From positions 1-64,000 of the forward strand of contig JAYMTL010000085.1 in the NCBI GenBank assembly GCA_036897445.1: DNA of 64,000 bases. Direction: 5' to 3'. The position numbers and the translations under genes were made by a program. Below, one piece after another: positions 25,711 to 40,500 of the stretch. The notes under the pieces were generated by a model, which was given only the letters and a program-made list of their open reading frames with translations, made no database searches and was not told where the DNA came from. The DNA is from Pelargonium tetragonum (taxonomy: Eukaryota > Streptophyta > Magnoliopsida > Geraniales > Geraniaceae). Every line of letters begins with the position of its first letter. Position 1 is the first letter of the stretch.

Positions 25711-26599
25711 GAAAGATGTACTTTTATACCTATCAAGTTTATACACTCCTTACTGATAAACACGAGAAAGAGTAATACAAATTAAAGAATTAGAACAACA
25801 AAACTATAGTTTATATTGAGAGTAAACTCTTTCCTAGGACCCCTTAATACAGATAAATTGTAATAGAGTATATAACAACTAACAACAAGAGGAACAACTA
25901 GCTACATTAACTACAGTAAGTACCCTAACTCTCTTACTTATCTTCGATACCTATTCTGAGTCCTCTCTCTTTATCTTCTCTTCTTATTCCTGCTCTTGCT
26001 TCAAACCCACTTCAGGCCCGGGAATGCTCTAGTTATGCCTTGCTTTAGTAGGATCCAGATAAGAGGTTGTAGAAAATTTAAGGAGATAGCGTCGTAGGAA
26101 CTTCTATTCATTTTCTTATGGGTAATCTGAAAAATCTTTAGACTCTATGGTCAAGAATTTTTTTCTTCTTTGTATTATTCTCGTCCAAATCCTACTTATT
26201 TTAACAACGATGTTTTAGCATTAACCGTTTTACTTATTTAGGATTCCACTAGAGTCTTGCCTAATTACCTTATATAAGTTCTTTTAGCATCTCCTTTAGT
26301 TTTTATTTACCTCGCGTGCGCGTTGTAGTATATGTAAAAATTCTATATAAAGGGTACGTCTCTCCACAATTTGATAGGTAATAACAAACTAACAAAAATG
26401 CCTCACTCACTTAAAAACTTAAACTTAGCTCTTAAACCAGTAAAGTCTAGCAAGTAAAGCTGCCCTGTACCCGCGGAAATCCTTAAAAACTTTCTTTATA
26501 ATAGCAATATCCCGAGGCTGGCGTTTTAAAACAAGAAATTCCAATAAAAAAGGAAACCCCAGTTTGACTTTTAAGCGACCCCTTCTTATAAGTCCTGTT
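25711..26599. other. Spacer within the 25-27 kb repeat cluster
   Basis: No gene is seen. The first 330 bases keep the Thr/Ala/Leu-type codon texture of the repeated family (around 25890-26020) but no frame can be followed. From about 26100 the sequence reverts to the ordinary AT-rich texture. Confidence 0.4.
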
Positions 26600-26740
26600 G
26601 AAGCCTCTACCGAGGTCTATTCACTCTTCATGATATACGCCTTACCCTTACTTAGCTATACACTCTGCACCTTCTTTTGAGTCTTAGCAACTGGACCTTT
26701 CTTCTGAGATATACCCTGCTCGAAAGCCTAACTAAAAACT
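26600..26740 (-). pseudogene. Basic coding trace homologous to 4.47-4.54 kb
   Basis: On the minus strand one frame reads QKKGPVAKTQKKVQSV and, slightly further, LSKGKAYIMKSE. Positions 26623-26685 match 4477-4536 in opposite orientation over about 60 nt. Shared cores include AAGAAG next to GCAGAGT and ATCATGAAGAGT. This is the clearest non-box nucleotide similarity between the 4 kb and 26 kb clusters. No box follows. Identity unknown. Confidence 0.4.
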
Positions 26741-29700
26741 CTAGCAAAACTCCAACCCATTTTATGGTTTACTCATTTCTTTGTCTTTTAATTGAATTCT
26801 ATTCTAGACAAGTGACTTCCTTATAACTCAAATTCCTGGATAAAATCCCTTAAATCAGGATATTCTTGTCTATATTAGTTGCAAAAGAACTTCCAAACTA
26901 AAAATTTGGATACTATAGCTGAAACTTGACAACAACCCTTAACCAATAAAATACTCCGAACTGAGGACTCAAAAGCTGGAAAAACATAGAAAAGAGTCTC
27001 CTGACTTGATAAATTAATATGAGACTTTTTGCTCCGTAAATATTAACGGGGAAGGATAAACTCCTATAAAATAGAGTGAAATAATTTTGTATTATATATA
27101 CAGTAGAATAATCTTTTAACCAAAAAATTCAAGCATTGACAAGACTTTAAAACAAAGCAGTACCCCTGAATACTACTTTAAAGTTCTTGACATACCCGAC
27201 CGAATCCGGTAGCTTTTGCTAAAGTACTATGAAGAGTCCTTTGATTTGAATTCTCGTTTAATCGATCCTGACATTATAAGTAAGTAGGAGACCCCTAACA
27301 GGTATAACTCTATTTAGAAAGACATTCGTCTCAGTAATTTACTTCAAGATGAGGTTTCTTATAACATTCTAAAGCAGAGGCTAGATTACCGCTTTCTTAA
27401 TTTATTCCATATACAAATCCCCCATTTAGAAATCCCGACATATAATAAATAGCATTTCTCCTCCGATTTAGTCTGCATCTCATTTAGGCCCGACAGTTAT
27501 TCTAGAGCTAATTATTTTATTCTTCTAAGGATCTGTAAGTCGTTTTTCTTCCTTAGAAATTTCTTTTACTCTAGATTGCAGCTTTCACACACGCAGGATT
27601 CCTTACTGATATTGAGTAAGTGTTAATAGGGGTGCTCATATCATAAACCCAAGAACAAACTTTCCTACTATACTTTACTAGCAGAGTACTTTTTCTCTAT
27701 CCACATATTAATTAGACTCCTGATCCAGAGCCTTAATTAAGGGTTAAACAATATTTTGGAACTCAGAAAAAAGAATAAAAAGAATCTCCTATTACAAGGA
27801 ATGAATCCCCTTTTTTTAGTAACGCACTTTTCCTTATAGAATTACAGGCGAACAAAAGCAGAAGAAATACTCGAAATATACCAGGACCCTCTAGTGCAGT
27901 GTTAAATATATGTTTATCAACATACCTTGTACCAACAGTCAAGGACTCGTTGAATAAATAAGAGGTATAAGATATAGCTATTTTTTTTGATAAAAACTCT
28001 GGGTAGTTGAAGAAATATTATGTCCTAAAGTTTTAATAGGGATCTAATCTAATTGTAAGAGTTTCTAATGGGTAATCCCCTTATTACTTGGTTCTGTATA
28101 ACTCCCCCTTTGTTATACCAAAAAAACTCAACCAAATTTCAGTATTGTCGGTTTTGAAAACAAGGTTTGCAATGGACAGGTGGGCCGAGGTAAGGACGAG
28201 AATCAAATAGACATTTAGGATAAGAGAACCCTCTTTAACTTTCAAAACAGCAGGCTCACAAAGTGTAATGGGTTTCCTTACTCCTTAGAATTCCTGTATT
28301 TTTATAAAATAGATGTAACTCGGCAGCCTGCCCTATAAAAAAAGCCCCCCAGTGTAACTCCTTATTTGAAAGGAGTATACCGGAATATCGAGTACTTGGC
28401 TGGAGTCTCCTACTAAAGAAAATGTTATAACCTTACTTAGTCCTGGGTTATCTTGAAATTATCTTTTTCTTTTTAAAAGTAATTCACAAAAAACTCGTAT
28501 TTACACAAATGAGTCTAATAAATCGTCGGGTTTGAGTATCATTAAAAAGTCTTCTTCTCTATTTTATGTCTCAACAATAAAAAATTTTAGCGAATAATAA
28601 GTATACTGCCTCGGTACTTGTTCAAAAGCGTACCTCATATTAGATTAAAGGGGGAGTCCCCGTAAAGTGGTTGGGATATCAAAAAAAAGAATTTGACTTT
28701 CAAATTCCAATCAATAAAGGCTCCTCTGATATGATGTTGCCCTAAGATTAGACTCTAGGTTCACTTAATTTCCGATTTCATTATGGGGCATTCGCCCTAA
28801 GAAGTTGCTCCTGATTTTGACTTAGACCCCTTACAATGCATTAAGAAATTATACTCATAAGCAGCTTTCTAACCAGGTAAAACTGTTATGTCATTTCTTC
28901 TCTAGAGTCCGGTTAGTTAGCAAAGGGGTAGTCATTCTAAGTTTAGTGATTGTATCCTTTTTAGAAAGGGATTTTACTTTTTTTAGTCTCGCATTTCTGG
29001 GATAGGAGTTACAGATTCTACTCAAGGAGAGTTTAGCTTTTATAATTAGGTATGTTGTTTAAGCCTATCAAGCGGTCTTTATTTCTAACTTTCTGACGAT
29101 TAAACTCCTCCGGCAATTAGTAAAAAAATTCTGGTTAAAAAAATAGCGTCTTTCTTGTCAAAGTAAACGAGTTATACTTGCCCTAAAAAGACTCTAATCT
29201 TAAGGGGTGTCTTAAAAAAACTTACCCTCAAATTGTTCAATGCTTTGTTGTAGTGTCGTTATAATCCCAAGTAACCGTTAAAAAGACTCCTAACTATAAT
29301 ATAATAAACCTAGTGTCTACTAAAAGAAGTTGTTTATAATATTCTATGAGCTAAAAGCGCCTCCACTTGAATTGAAACTAAGAAGCTAACTAAAAAAAGG
29401 TTACTGGGAGTGCTCCATTTGTAACTTAGACTTCCCTTTCGTACTAGAAAAAAACCTCTAAAATGTGTAAAGTAACCCCTCAGAGTATCCCTTAAAAGAA
29501 TTCTTTATCTGTTTTAGTAAAACGGACACTTTATTCTATCTGGGATTTGTACTTTCTGCCTTACCAAGTAAATGAAGATTGAACTAAATCTCAAATTTAT
29601 TATAGAAAACCCTTTTTGTGAGAGAGTTTATAATAAAAAAGAAAGTATACACCTATTTAAGCGATTTCCTTTCCCCTAAGGATGCATTATAAGAGCTGCG

Positions 29701-31475
29701 AGTTGTACTTGGGCCATTTGTATTAGCCTAGAATCCCGTAAGCTATTTATTATCTATTTTCAATTCTTATCTTCTAAGCATTATGTTTTTTTGCTAGTTA
29801 GAGCTCCTTTTTATAGTGTCAATTATCTCCTCTATCCAAGATTAGAATGCAAACAGGGATTCGTCAGACTCAAAGGAAAGCGCGGGTTATCTTATTTACG
29901 AGTATTAAAATGGGGACTGTCCGAATTTGTTCTCCATTTACTGGATATTAGAACTAGGGATACTCTATAAATTGAAAATCTAATATGGGAAAAGAGTTCC
30001 TAATAGGGTCTTAACCCACGTTATAACACAGTATTAAGGGGCATACACAGCAGCTCTTTAAATAACCGTAAATTCTTTGACTTACTTTAGTCGTGTAGAT
30101 TTCAGGGTCTTTAAGATAATAAGGAATGTCGCAAAAGAAGACTATCCAGGAAAAGATACAAGCTTTAACCTGTACTCCAAAATTCACTTTTGAGGAAGTT
30201 TCCTCCTAATGCTGGGAGTTATACTTGTCGAGTACCTGAAGAAAGATACCTAAAGGCCTAAAAAAGCTTTTTTTGTGATCTATATTGTAATTAGGGCCGG
30301 CGCCGGGAATAGGAAAGAAAACTTAGAATCTCCCACTAAAAGTAAAGGCCTCTCTTTTAACTTCTAGACCTCAGAAACCCGGTTTTAAGGGGCCAGATAA
30401 CAAACATTAAAAGACTCTATAAATCCGCTAAACTTTATTAATTGAAAAATCCTATTTTGGTTTACTAAGTCTCTGGCTAGTCTTTTTTGAACATCTACTA
30501 TTTCATTCTATATAACGGGTACCCTATAAAAGGCTTGAAGTAGTTAAGGGTTTCCACAATGCCACAATGTAGTAGATAAAACAAAGCAGTGATTTACTAA
30601 AACTGACCAAGAACATATACATGCTAGAATAGAATCCTATTTATATGACCCCGGATTTACTTAGTTTTTATTGTACAATATCTCGGGTTCCTGTAATCCA
30701 AGGACACTAAACCTATTAAAAAATGAACTTTAGTTGTATATTATTCCGGTATCTCTTACTAAGGACTAAAAAAGAAAAGCTCCCTATGGAAGATTCTTGG
30801 GGTTCTTTAAACCTTTTTCAGTCAAAAACTCAGATTCTTTTTATTTTCCGTCAATCAAAACTATTCTAAGACCCCTTTTCGGGATGAAAGGACAAGTCTT
30901 AATAAAAAAGAAGATTTTACGTAATAGACAATGAGATTAGAAGTGTTGTTAAAGCATACTTTCTTTTCTTGCATCACAAAGTAGGGGCATAGTTTCCTGT
31001 TTACTCGACACTTAACTTGTTGTAAACCGGAGTTTTTCCCTAAGAAATTTCTAAGGAATAGTAAGGGAGTAAGCGGAGCTCTTGTCTTAGTGTCTTTCCT
31101 GCCATAGCTTCTGTATTATTGTAGCCTTAAAAGGATAGTCCTAAGATTTACTTTAATATATAGTTTAAGGTAAGGAGTCTCTCTTATACGGGACTTGTTA
31201 CCTGGGCCTTTTTACTTGTAATCGAAAATCCTTATAGATTAGAAATTTGTAGCTAGGTTAGCGGCCTGTTGAATCTATCTTCTTGTAAGAGTCCCTATAA
31301 TTATTCCTGCAAATCTTTGAAAAGTAAGAAATGAAAAGTACAGTAAATTTCGACTCTAAAAAGCCCCACACCCAAACCTAAACTATAGAGAAAAAGACTA
31401 GCATAGTTAAAAGTACGCCTTGAAGCTAGTTACTTTTATGATTTCATTTCTATTTTTTATAGGATGCTAAGTTAG

Positions 31476-31502
31476 GGGTTAAATAGTGCAACTATTTAAC
31501 CC
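31476..31502. repeat. Perfect 12-bp hairpin with 3-nt loop
   Basis: GGGTTAAATAGT and ACTATTTAACCC pair without mismatch around GCA. A perfect 12-bp stem with so tight a loop is unlikely at any given place and is the cleanest hairpin found. No frame ends beside it and no U-run follows directly, so a terminator role is not supported. Confidence 0.8.
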
Positions 31503-34500
31503 AGAATTTCTAGGTGACTTTGGAAAATAGAAAACTAGTAACAAACTTGGTAAAATAGAAAAGTTTTCGTGGGTTGACTAAATAGGGTTAATCAAATACT
31601 ATACATGGAATTTTTTTTTAGCTTGATATCCTACAACCTGTATCTTCATGTTTGCTCACAAGGAAGAAAAGTGGATCCTATTTTCTAAGGGGTTTGCAGC
31701 AGATTCATTTTGAGATACACAACTAAATATTTGGTCAGCTTGTGGTAATCCAGTAAAAACTTATAAAAGGTCCTGGCATAAGAGCTCTTCTTAATTGAAT
31801 CCTCGTTTCTAATGTCTCTGAAATAAAACTTCTTGCTTTTAGTAGTTATGTCTAATTTGATACTCCAATGAAGGTTATAAGATATTCTAAAATAGGGATT
31901 TATATACTCTAAAAAACTTACCCTATTCAGGCCTCCTTCATTTGAGAAAGCTTATGGATTTACTATAGCTATAGGTATATGTCTACTTAGTTTGGCACTT
32001 GCTTTTTTATTAATTAGTTAGTTTTATTTTGAGCTAAAGGGGAATCTAAGAACCCTGTTTCTAACTTCAATTTATTATAGCATTCTTGGTTATGAGACTC
32101 CTACTTGTTGTTAAGTTAGCGTACTAGAAAAACCCCTGTCACGTCTTGTATGATTAAAAAGATTAAAAATCAAGATTGTCATCTGAAAATTAATTAAGGA
32201 TTTTCTTTCTGATCTGAGAGTCTAAAAGTACTATCTGATAGAAGGGAAAGAGTATTCATACTTTTACAAAGCTTGTTTTCGATTAGGAGAAACCAATAAA
32301 GGTGAAAAATCCTCGATATAAGTTTAGTAAAAAGACAAATTTCTCAAGGCCAGGGGATCCCCTCCTGCTTTACTTAGCAAGTCACTAAAATTTTAACCTC
32401 GTATTATCGCACGCATTTCTAGTATTCTATTTCCGATTGGTAGAATCTCCTCTCTAATTAGTAGTGCTGGTATTAACCCAACTATCAGTAAAGAGATAAA
32501 GAGACACTTTCATTTTTGAGCTTTTCTCATGTAAAATGTAAAGGAAACTTCTTTGTTATTGGATAAATATCTTACTCTTTGTTTTTTTGTATCTTCTATT
32601 TTAGAGTCAACTCCTTCCTTATACCTGCTAGTAATGATAAAGAACAAAGCTTTCACAGATAGCCCGTCTTGAAAACTAGAATCTTCCTTGAAGCTCTAAT
32701 CCTGTGACAGAGGTTTCTATTCTATACAGATTTAGTATAATAAACTTATAACCAGCGCACCTTTGTATTACCGGTTGGAACCTACCGCGAGTTAGTTAAT
32801 AAAAGAAGATAGGAATGACTCCATTTCTCCCTAAAGCCCCTGCTGCTATCCGAAGCTTTGATCCCCAGTAGAAAGCCCTCTTAAACCCTTTTAGAACTCC
32901 TAATACAAATTTACCATTTACCAGATTCTTACTTAGACAAATTCTTTTCCGGCTCACTCTTTAAAGATTTAGCAGCTTCATTTATAGTTATTTTCTATCT
33001 CTTATCTTTCTGGCTTAGCGCTTCTTTTATCTCAATAAGGGAGGTTAGGCATACGCTAGGTGGTAGATCCTTCCTTCCCCCTAAAGTAGGGGGCCTCTTT
33101 AACCTTATTCAGATAGGAAAGAATCCCCTTTTCACTTTATCTAAAGAAAACTACAACTACAAAGAGAGCAGAAACTAAGGAAAAGCTATACGATACCCTC
33201 TTTAAAATCTTACTCTTTATTATTCTAATATAAGCAAATTCCTTGTTAAAAGGTTAAGTAAAGTTCAATTGGAAAAGCGCCAATTTTTATCTAAATTCTT
33301 TCCTAAAACAAGAGCTCGGTTATCTGGTAAGGTTTTTTTATCCTTTTTTGAACCCCTATTTCTCTACAAAGCTACTGCTCCTCTTGAAATATTAAAGAGG
33401 CTTTCTCAGAGACTAAGAACTCCTACCGATTTAATGGGTCCTATCCTAATTCAAGAATACTCGCTCTTTACTTTATTATGTTGTATTATGCTGTGATTTA
33501 ACCCCTTATTACTTAATTATATATATAAGTCTGGTTTAGATACCCTGTGCAACAACACTTCCCTCAAAATAGGATAGGAAAAGCTTTTTACAAATTTAGA
33601 ACCTAAAACCCAAGTAAGTTCAAGAGCGTTAATTAGATAGGCGGGTTTGGTAATATAGAAATATGAGAAAACAAAGCCCCGGTACTTTTTACTATATAAG
33701 CAATTAACCCCTCCGTTGAAGTGGATACACTATAACCTAAGTACTTGTACGAAGTCCTAAAAGAGTTACTTAGAATAAAGGACACCCGGAAATGCTTTAG
33801 CTAACCCAGGTAAAAGTTGGGGGGGTTATGCCTATTCGATTTGAACCTACAGCCTTAGATCTCTCGGAGTACTCCTATATACAAACCCTTTTTTGAAAGA
33901 GCTCTTATTTAAAGGGCTTCTGAGACTGCTTTTGAATAACTATAAAAATTTTTCTGCTCAATTCTCACAGCTCTCTCGATACCGAAGCAATTCAAGGAGA
34001 TATACTCTATTTAAGCGGCTCCTGCTTCATAAATACTCTTACTCTTAACGGAAATCCGTGGAAGTTAAATACTTTTAGTGATAACTTATTCCTCTATAAT
34101 ATAATACAAGCTTACCCCTTTAAAGTTAAAGATATGTTAAATTTTTACAGACTTTCTTAGAGAATGGACCCCTTAAAGTCTACACAAGGTTCCAAATAAT
34201 TATCCTCTTAGAATTCCATTTATATTATAAGAGAGATTCTCGTTTACAGGTATTAAGGCTGTAAGGGATATCCACAAAACTTGCTTAATTGGCGTAGTTT
34301 TTAAAGACTTTAAGGAACCTTACGGTAGGTTTAAAATAGAATTAAGAGGATTGCTCCCTTTCTGATATAAAGGAGTATACTCTTTACGTTGCAAAGCTGT
34401 CTGTTACGTTGGGTAAAAAGAAGTCGAGTAATCCTATAATTTATAAGCCTGCCATTGCTTTGTATTATTTTAAAGGGCAACCCCTTAGGTATAGCTGCCT

Positions 34501-37500
34501 GTCAAAAAGAGTTATACACCCTGGTAGTAATTCTTCTACGTTCAGCTTTTATAGTAAGGGTATAATAAAGGGGTACCCAACTCTAAAAGTCATTATTTAT
34601 TTTATAAGGTATACTAAGCTTTAGCTTGAAATATCACAAGGGTAAGTTACATACTACAAAGCCAAAATCCGAGCCTTACTTCTCTCTAAAATAACTCATA
34701 ACTAAAGATTCCTTAGATCTGTTTAGGGCAAGTCTCCAAGGGAAAACCAACAGAACAATGTAAGAACCTACTAAAAGGGCATTTACGTGCACAAAAAAAG
34801 TAAGTGTGCCCCGTAAACTATATATCAAAAAGGCTTTTGGAGTCCATATTTCACTTTGTTTTAAAAGACCCTCCTTTTTGCGAATTCCTTAACTTATTAT
34901 CACTAGATCAAGAAGATAGGAAAACCTTACCTCTATACTTATCCTTTTTCAGAGCTAGGCCTATAATTGTCTTGATAGTTAGACCCTTAGTATGTATCTG
35001 TATCTCTACCGCAATCTTCCCTATAGACACCTACTTAACTTAATAAAGAAACTTTTAACTAAATTTAATCTACCTCAGCCTCCTTGAAATAGCAAAGCAC
35101 AACTGCGTTTTGGAAATTTGAGTTAGGAAACCAAAGGTTGGGTTGATAAAGCTCTCTATATTTGCTCTTAGTTATACTACTGCCTTTTTATTTTAGACTT
35201 CCTTTGTAATTGTAATACCTATAACGACATCTTCCCTTAGGGTTACCCTCAAGTTTTGAAGGATAACAAGCCAAATTGAATTGAACTAAAAAATCCTAGC
35301 TAAAGCTATTACTTTAGTTTACAGCAAAAACCTATTTCACCTAAAAGAAGCCCCCTTGCTTTTTCATACATATTACTGACCCATGAATTTTCAAAGTCTT
35401 TTTAGAGTAGCCCTGGGTAGTTACGTATTTTAGTATTCTATTTATGCATAAGGTACCTAAGTTCTTGGAAAGGCCCTCTTTTAATAGTAGTCACAACCAA
35501 AGCATTATTAACTCTACAAAGGGACCTTGACTATTATTTGTGTATAGATTCAAATTCTATTGATTCCTTTTTTATATGCCACTCGATCGTAAGTCGTATC
35601 CTATCAGTTTTCTAAAATTCAAGTCCTAGCCCAGGATCCTCCTATTATTCTATATTCTGTCGTCTCTAAATTAGCACAGGCTCTGTGGGAAGTTAATAAG
35701 CTCCCTCTTAAACTCGATTTTTTGGGGAAGTGTGATAAGAATTCTTAGGTCGCATTTGTGCAAGGTATGTCTTGTTTTTATGGGGCTCTCTTGGAGTTAC
35801 TAGCTCCTACCTGACTCAAGAATCCCCCAAAAACTTTTGAAGTTTTTCTATTTCTAGATATATTTGTGACAAGCTCAAAACAAAAGTAAGCCCTTCCTAA
35901 GGAGTTAAGGCGGGCCTAGTTACACAAGTGGGGACTCGTTAGCAGGAAGAACTTGAACTCAAAAGCTAAGCGATTCAAGGTAAAGCTTGCCAAAAAGAGG
36001 AGAATATTGCTCGCCCTGAGTTCTAAAGTTTATTCTAAAACCCTAAAGTAAGTTTTTTCTTTGAAAAAGTATCCAAACTTAAGACTGGATTTACCCTTAG
36101 GAAAAGAAAATAAGTAAGAGAAAAAAGACGACCAAAACTTGTTGCTTAAACAATATTAGATCCTCCTTGCCTATCTAATGCTACAGATTTTTGTTAGTAG
36201 AATGGATCCTTTAATTAAGTAAGGGTTGGGAATTGTCGGTATTTAACTCCTTGTAGACTGCTGCAACTGAGTAACAAGAAAATAGAAAGTATATTTAGGG
36301 CAAAGTAAGGTAGATTTATTCTTAAGTAAAAAAATGGAGTTCGGTTAATCCTTTGTTAGTAGAGAAAATCGTGAAATTTTGTATTTTAGAGCACCAATCT
36401 AAATAAATAGTTATCCTATTCAAGGAAACAAAAGGAGCAGTTTCCTAGAGCCTTCCAGCTAAATCTCATTAAAGAACCCTATTAAAAAGAAATTGAAAAA
36501 CTTTACAAAAGAGGTAAACTCTACATAATCTATAAAATTGGAGTAACTAGCTTTTTATTTTAAGGAGGGGTCCCCTTTTTGCACAGATTTATAGGACAAC
36601 TACTTACTGGCAACTTATAAAACCTAAAAATTTCCCTTAAGTTTTTATATCTTGGCAATCTAGGTTTCCTTAGTTATAGTAGCCTTTTCAAAGGTTAAGT
36701 TTCCTGTTTTCTCTAATTTTACAGTAAAAACCTTTGAGTTCCTTGTTTTCTGTAATTAGTTGTGTAAACTTGGTTGGTACATAGATATCAAGTCGCTTCT
36801 TAGTTTTCCAATTCCTTATATAAAGAAAATAAGCCTCGGCTTGATAGTTAGTAAAGTTTACGGACTTAGAGACGGGGTCGTCTGAAGAAATATAGGTTGG
36901 TCTCATTTTAAACAACTAGTTAATACTAAAGAAATTTATATTCTAAGCGTAAAAAGTAAGCTTGAGTTTCTGAGATATAGTAAGAAAATTCTCGATAAAA
37001 CAAATATTGGGCTAAGTGCGAGGAGTTTCTTTTCTTCCGAATAAAAGTATCAGCAATTCGCTAATTCGCCTCCTAAAGCAAAGTAGTTTAAAATAAACTT
37101 TTAATCTGAGCTAGCTTTTGGGTCTAAAGAGAAGGAAGGAGGTTATATAGCTTTTGCACAACAAAGCACAAAGTGAAATAGATACTTAAACTTACTTGTT
37201 ATTCTCTAGCGAGTACTTTTATTAAAATGTTATACCTCCGCTCGAAAAGGGAAAGACTTCTTCTACATAAATTTAAGAAATTCTTAAGTTCTATTCTCCC
37301 ATTTATTGTATTATAAAAAGAATTCGTCAAATTTGAATTATATACAAAAGACTCCATGAGATACCTCGTAACTTTACATTTATACAGACACTAAGTAATT
37401 ACTCTTCTACCTCAGTCAGGAAAAGTCTATAGTACCTGCTATTCTTGTTATAAAAAAAATACACAAAACCCATTCCAAAAAAAAGAACTAACTTACAAGG

Positions 37501-40500
37501 ATATAAAATTCTAATAGGAAATACATATAAAGACTTAGCCCCACTTTTACTAAAAAAGGTTCCCTGTTTTTTAAGCTTAGGGTTTTACTGAAGATAGACT
37601 CGAATCTGGGAAGTTTATAGTGCCTGGCAGTTCAGTTTTGCTAGCATTCTTGTAACAATCCCGTTAGTCAAAACTCCTTGTTTGTAAAGAGCTGCCACAA
37701 AGAATCTTGAAACTGTAGAACTCCATTTAATACTCTAAGTTTCCGGAGGTAGTATCAGATAGCGTAAATGAGGAGATAAAGCGAAAAGGTTACTCGCTAG
37801 ATAAGCAAAGAATAAAAAGCCGACAAAGGTTTTGAAGTTACAGCTAACATAGATTCGAATCCGGTATGCTACTTCTTTAGTGTCTTACAGGATTCCCCCG
37901 TTTTGCACTCCGGTATAGAAGCTAGAGATCTAATTCTGAATTACATTTATATTATTGAACAGAGAGCTTCCTGTAAATCTTTATAAGAAGTTATTCCAAT
38001 CTATAGGAATTTTGACCAGTATATTACGAGCACCAAAGATCCTCCTTGCGTAATAAAGATTTAGGGATTTCTAGTCCTAAAAGGTTGACTATTATATAAA
38101 GGTGGAGTAAGAAGTATACGAAACTCCTATTGAATTTCCTAACCTAAGGAGCCCTTTTTAATAATTTACTTGTGACTGACTTCGTTAACTTTATCGGGAA
38201 GCTTGACTTATATGATATTAATCGGAAACCTTGGAACCTAAGGCATACGAGAGTCCTAAACTTACACAGGAATAGCTTAAAAACTATAGATATTCTACAT
38301 TTTAGTAACTTCCAAGAAAAAGCCTCTCTTAAAACCCCTTTTTTACTAAGGGAGTATCTGGGAAATTTGCTAATAACAAGACCTGCCACTCTGAGTAATA
38401 GAAGGGCGGAGGCATCTATAACTTGGACCCTAATTAAAATGAAAGCAATATTAAGGTTATACGATGTATCCAAAAGAAAAGGAGATACAAATTTACAGTT
38501 TTGGCGTAAATCCTGATCTTAAAGAAGACTTTCTCATAATAAGAGCTTAGTACTTGGCTTTAGTAGTCTGCTTCGAGTAAAAGCAAAAATGAGTCTTTCG
38601 TTTAGGATACCTGTTTATGCAAGAGCCGCTCTTCTCTGGGACCCCTTCCACGCAACAAGTTCCTTGTTTTGTCGTAGGCAGTCCTAGTAGGTAGTAGGTT
38701 AAAAGAAAACAAAGCGGCTTACACGGATTCGTCAAAGGAAAGGTACATTAATAAAAAGGCGAAACCAAAACTTTTCTTCATTCAGTCCTATATACTTTCT
38801 CAGCGTATTTCAAATTTATAGACCAAGCCCTCGCTTTAGGCTTTTAAGTAAGGGTGTTAAGAGACTCCTTAGGTAATTTGATCTACCTATGGCTTGCTTT
38901 TGTTGGTAAAGGAGCACCCATAGACGAAGAAGGCCATACAATATATAAATTTTGACTTTGACTATCTTCCTGTTAGGTTAGGTAGCTTGAAAACTCTACT
39001 TACTATCCCTGGTAACATTCTCATTATGTTTGTGTTATTAGCTTTCGATTCTTAGTACTTTGCGTATCTTTAGTTTATAGGGTATGCCGATTTCCCTTAG
39101 TAAAAAAAAGAGTAAAATGGCAGTATACGCCACAGCGGAATAGGGTATTAGAAACTCGGCTTTGATTCTTACTTTCGGGTATTTTAAGGGTCTAATTCAT
39201 CATACGGGTAAACCTGATATACTCTTAGAGAGTCGCGTATGCACATAGAAAGGTGTTTCCTTTAGTTCTTATGTTTAGTTGGCTGCCCAAGTATGGGGAT
39301 CCTAACAGCATTTTTTTGGATTGCATAGCTCTTATTGATTTTGTATTGACTATAAGATTCGGAATTAAAAAAGGGAAGTACCCCGGAGGATACTTGATTC
39401 AACAAGCACAAAGAAGGGAAGCTTAATAATTTAATTGTAAAATGGAGAGCCTTGTAGATGCCAACCCACTTTAATTTGACCTGACATCTCAAGAACTCTT
39501 CTTTACTCTAGTCCTCCGAGTAATTGCCTTCTATAATATGCTTTTGAATAGTATGTAATTTACCCGTGTTGAAGCAGATTGAAACCTTATTAGAGTAAAG
39601 AACTCTACATCAGAAGGGCAAAGTGATTACAGTACGAATGGAAAAACCGACTCGATTGCGGAGTAACTCAAAAATCTTCAAAAACTGATTTTAAAAATAC
39701 GCAGTGCCGGATATAAGCGCCCTGTTAAAGCACGAGAAAGATAATATGTAATATATATATATAACCAAGTACTAATACCTTTTTTTTACAGGGCCTACTT
39801 CTATAATCTAGAAGATAAGCGTTCCCCTATTTTCTTATTACCTTCCTAAACTTTAAACCAAAAATGTGAAAAGGGACTCTGTGATACAATTTCATAAAAA
39901 AGCCCAGATCCTTGCTTATATACCCCGTAATAAAAATCTTGACTCAACAAAGGTATGCAGTATAAATGCTTTGCTCAAAGGGGTTTGGTGTAACTAAAAA
40001 AAGGTTCTTCGTTTAAAGCGGAAAGTAGTGTGATTAGTTTATTCTGTATAAGTACACCCAGGCAGCTTAGTAAAAAACCCTCTTAACTGTTACTCGTATT
40101 TCCACACAGTTCTCAGCATTAACATAAGCCCTTTATTAAAGGATAATGCAGAAAAGAAATTTAATGATATAAGGGCGGAATTACTAAACTGTTAACGCAA
40201 GTCTTTTCGGACACTGATACGATAACGCTCTGGCTTTGCCTTTTTAATGCAACTGGAAAGCCCTGTTCGCCGCTTTTTCTTAACTGAATTTCTAAAGCAA
40301 GCCTGGATCTAGTATTGTAGAGCAAATTTTATCTTCTCATCTAATTCTTAAATTCCACAAGGAAAAGCTACTCTAAATCAATAAAAGAAAAAGTGCTCAT
40401 AAAAAATTCTTGAAGATAGGAAGACTTGGCCGCAAATAGCTAAGTAGATAACTGGATCTCATCTTTAGAAACTAAGAGTAAATTAATTACAGAAGTAAAT

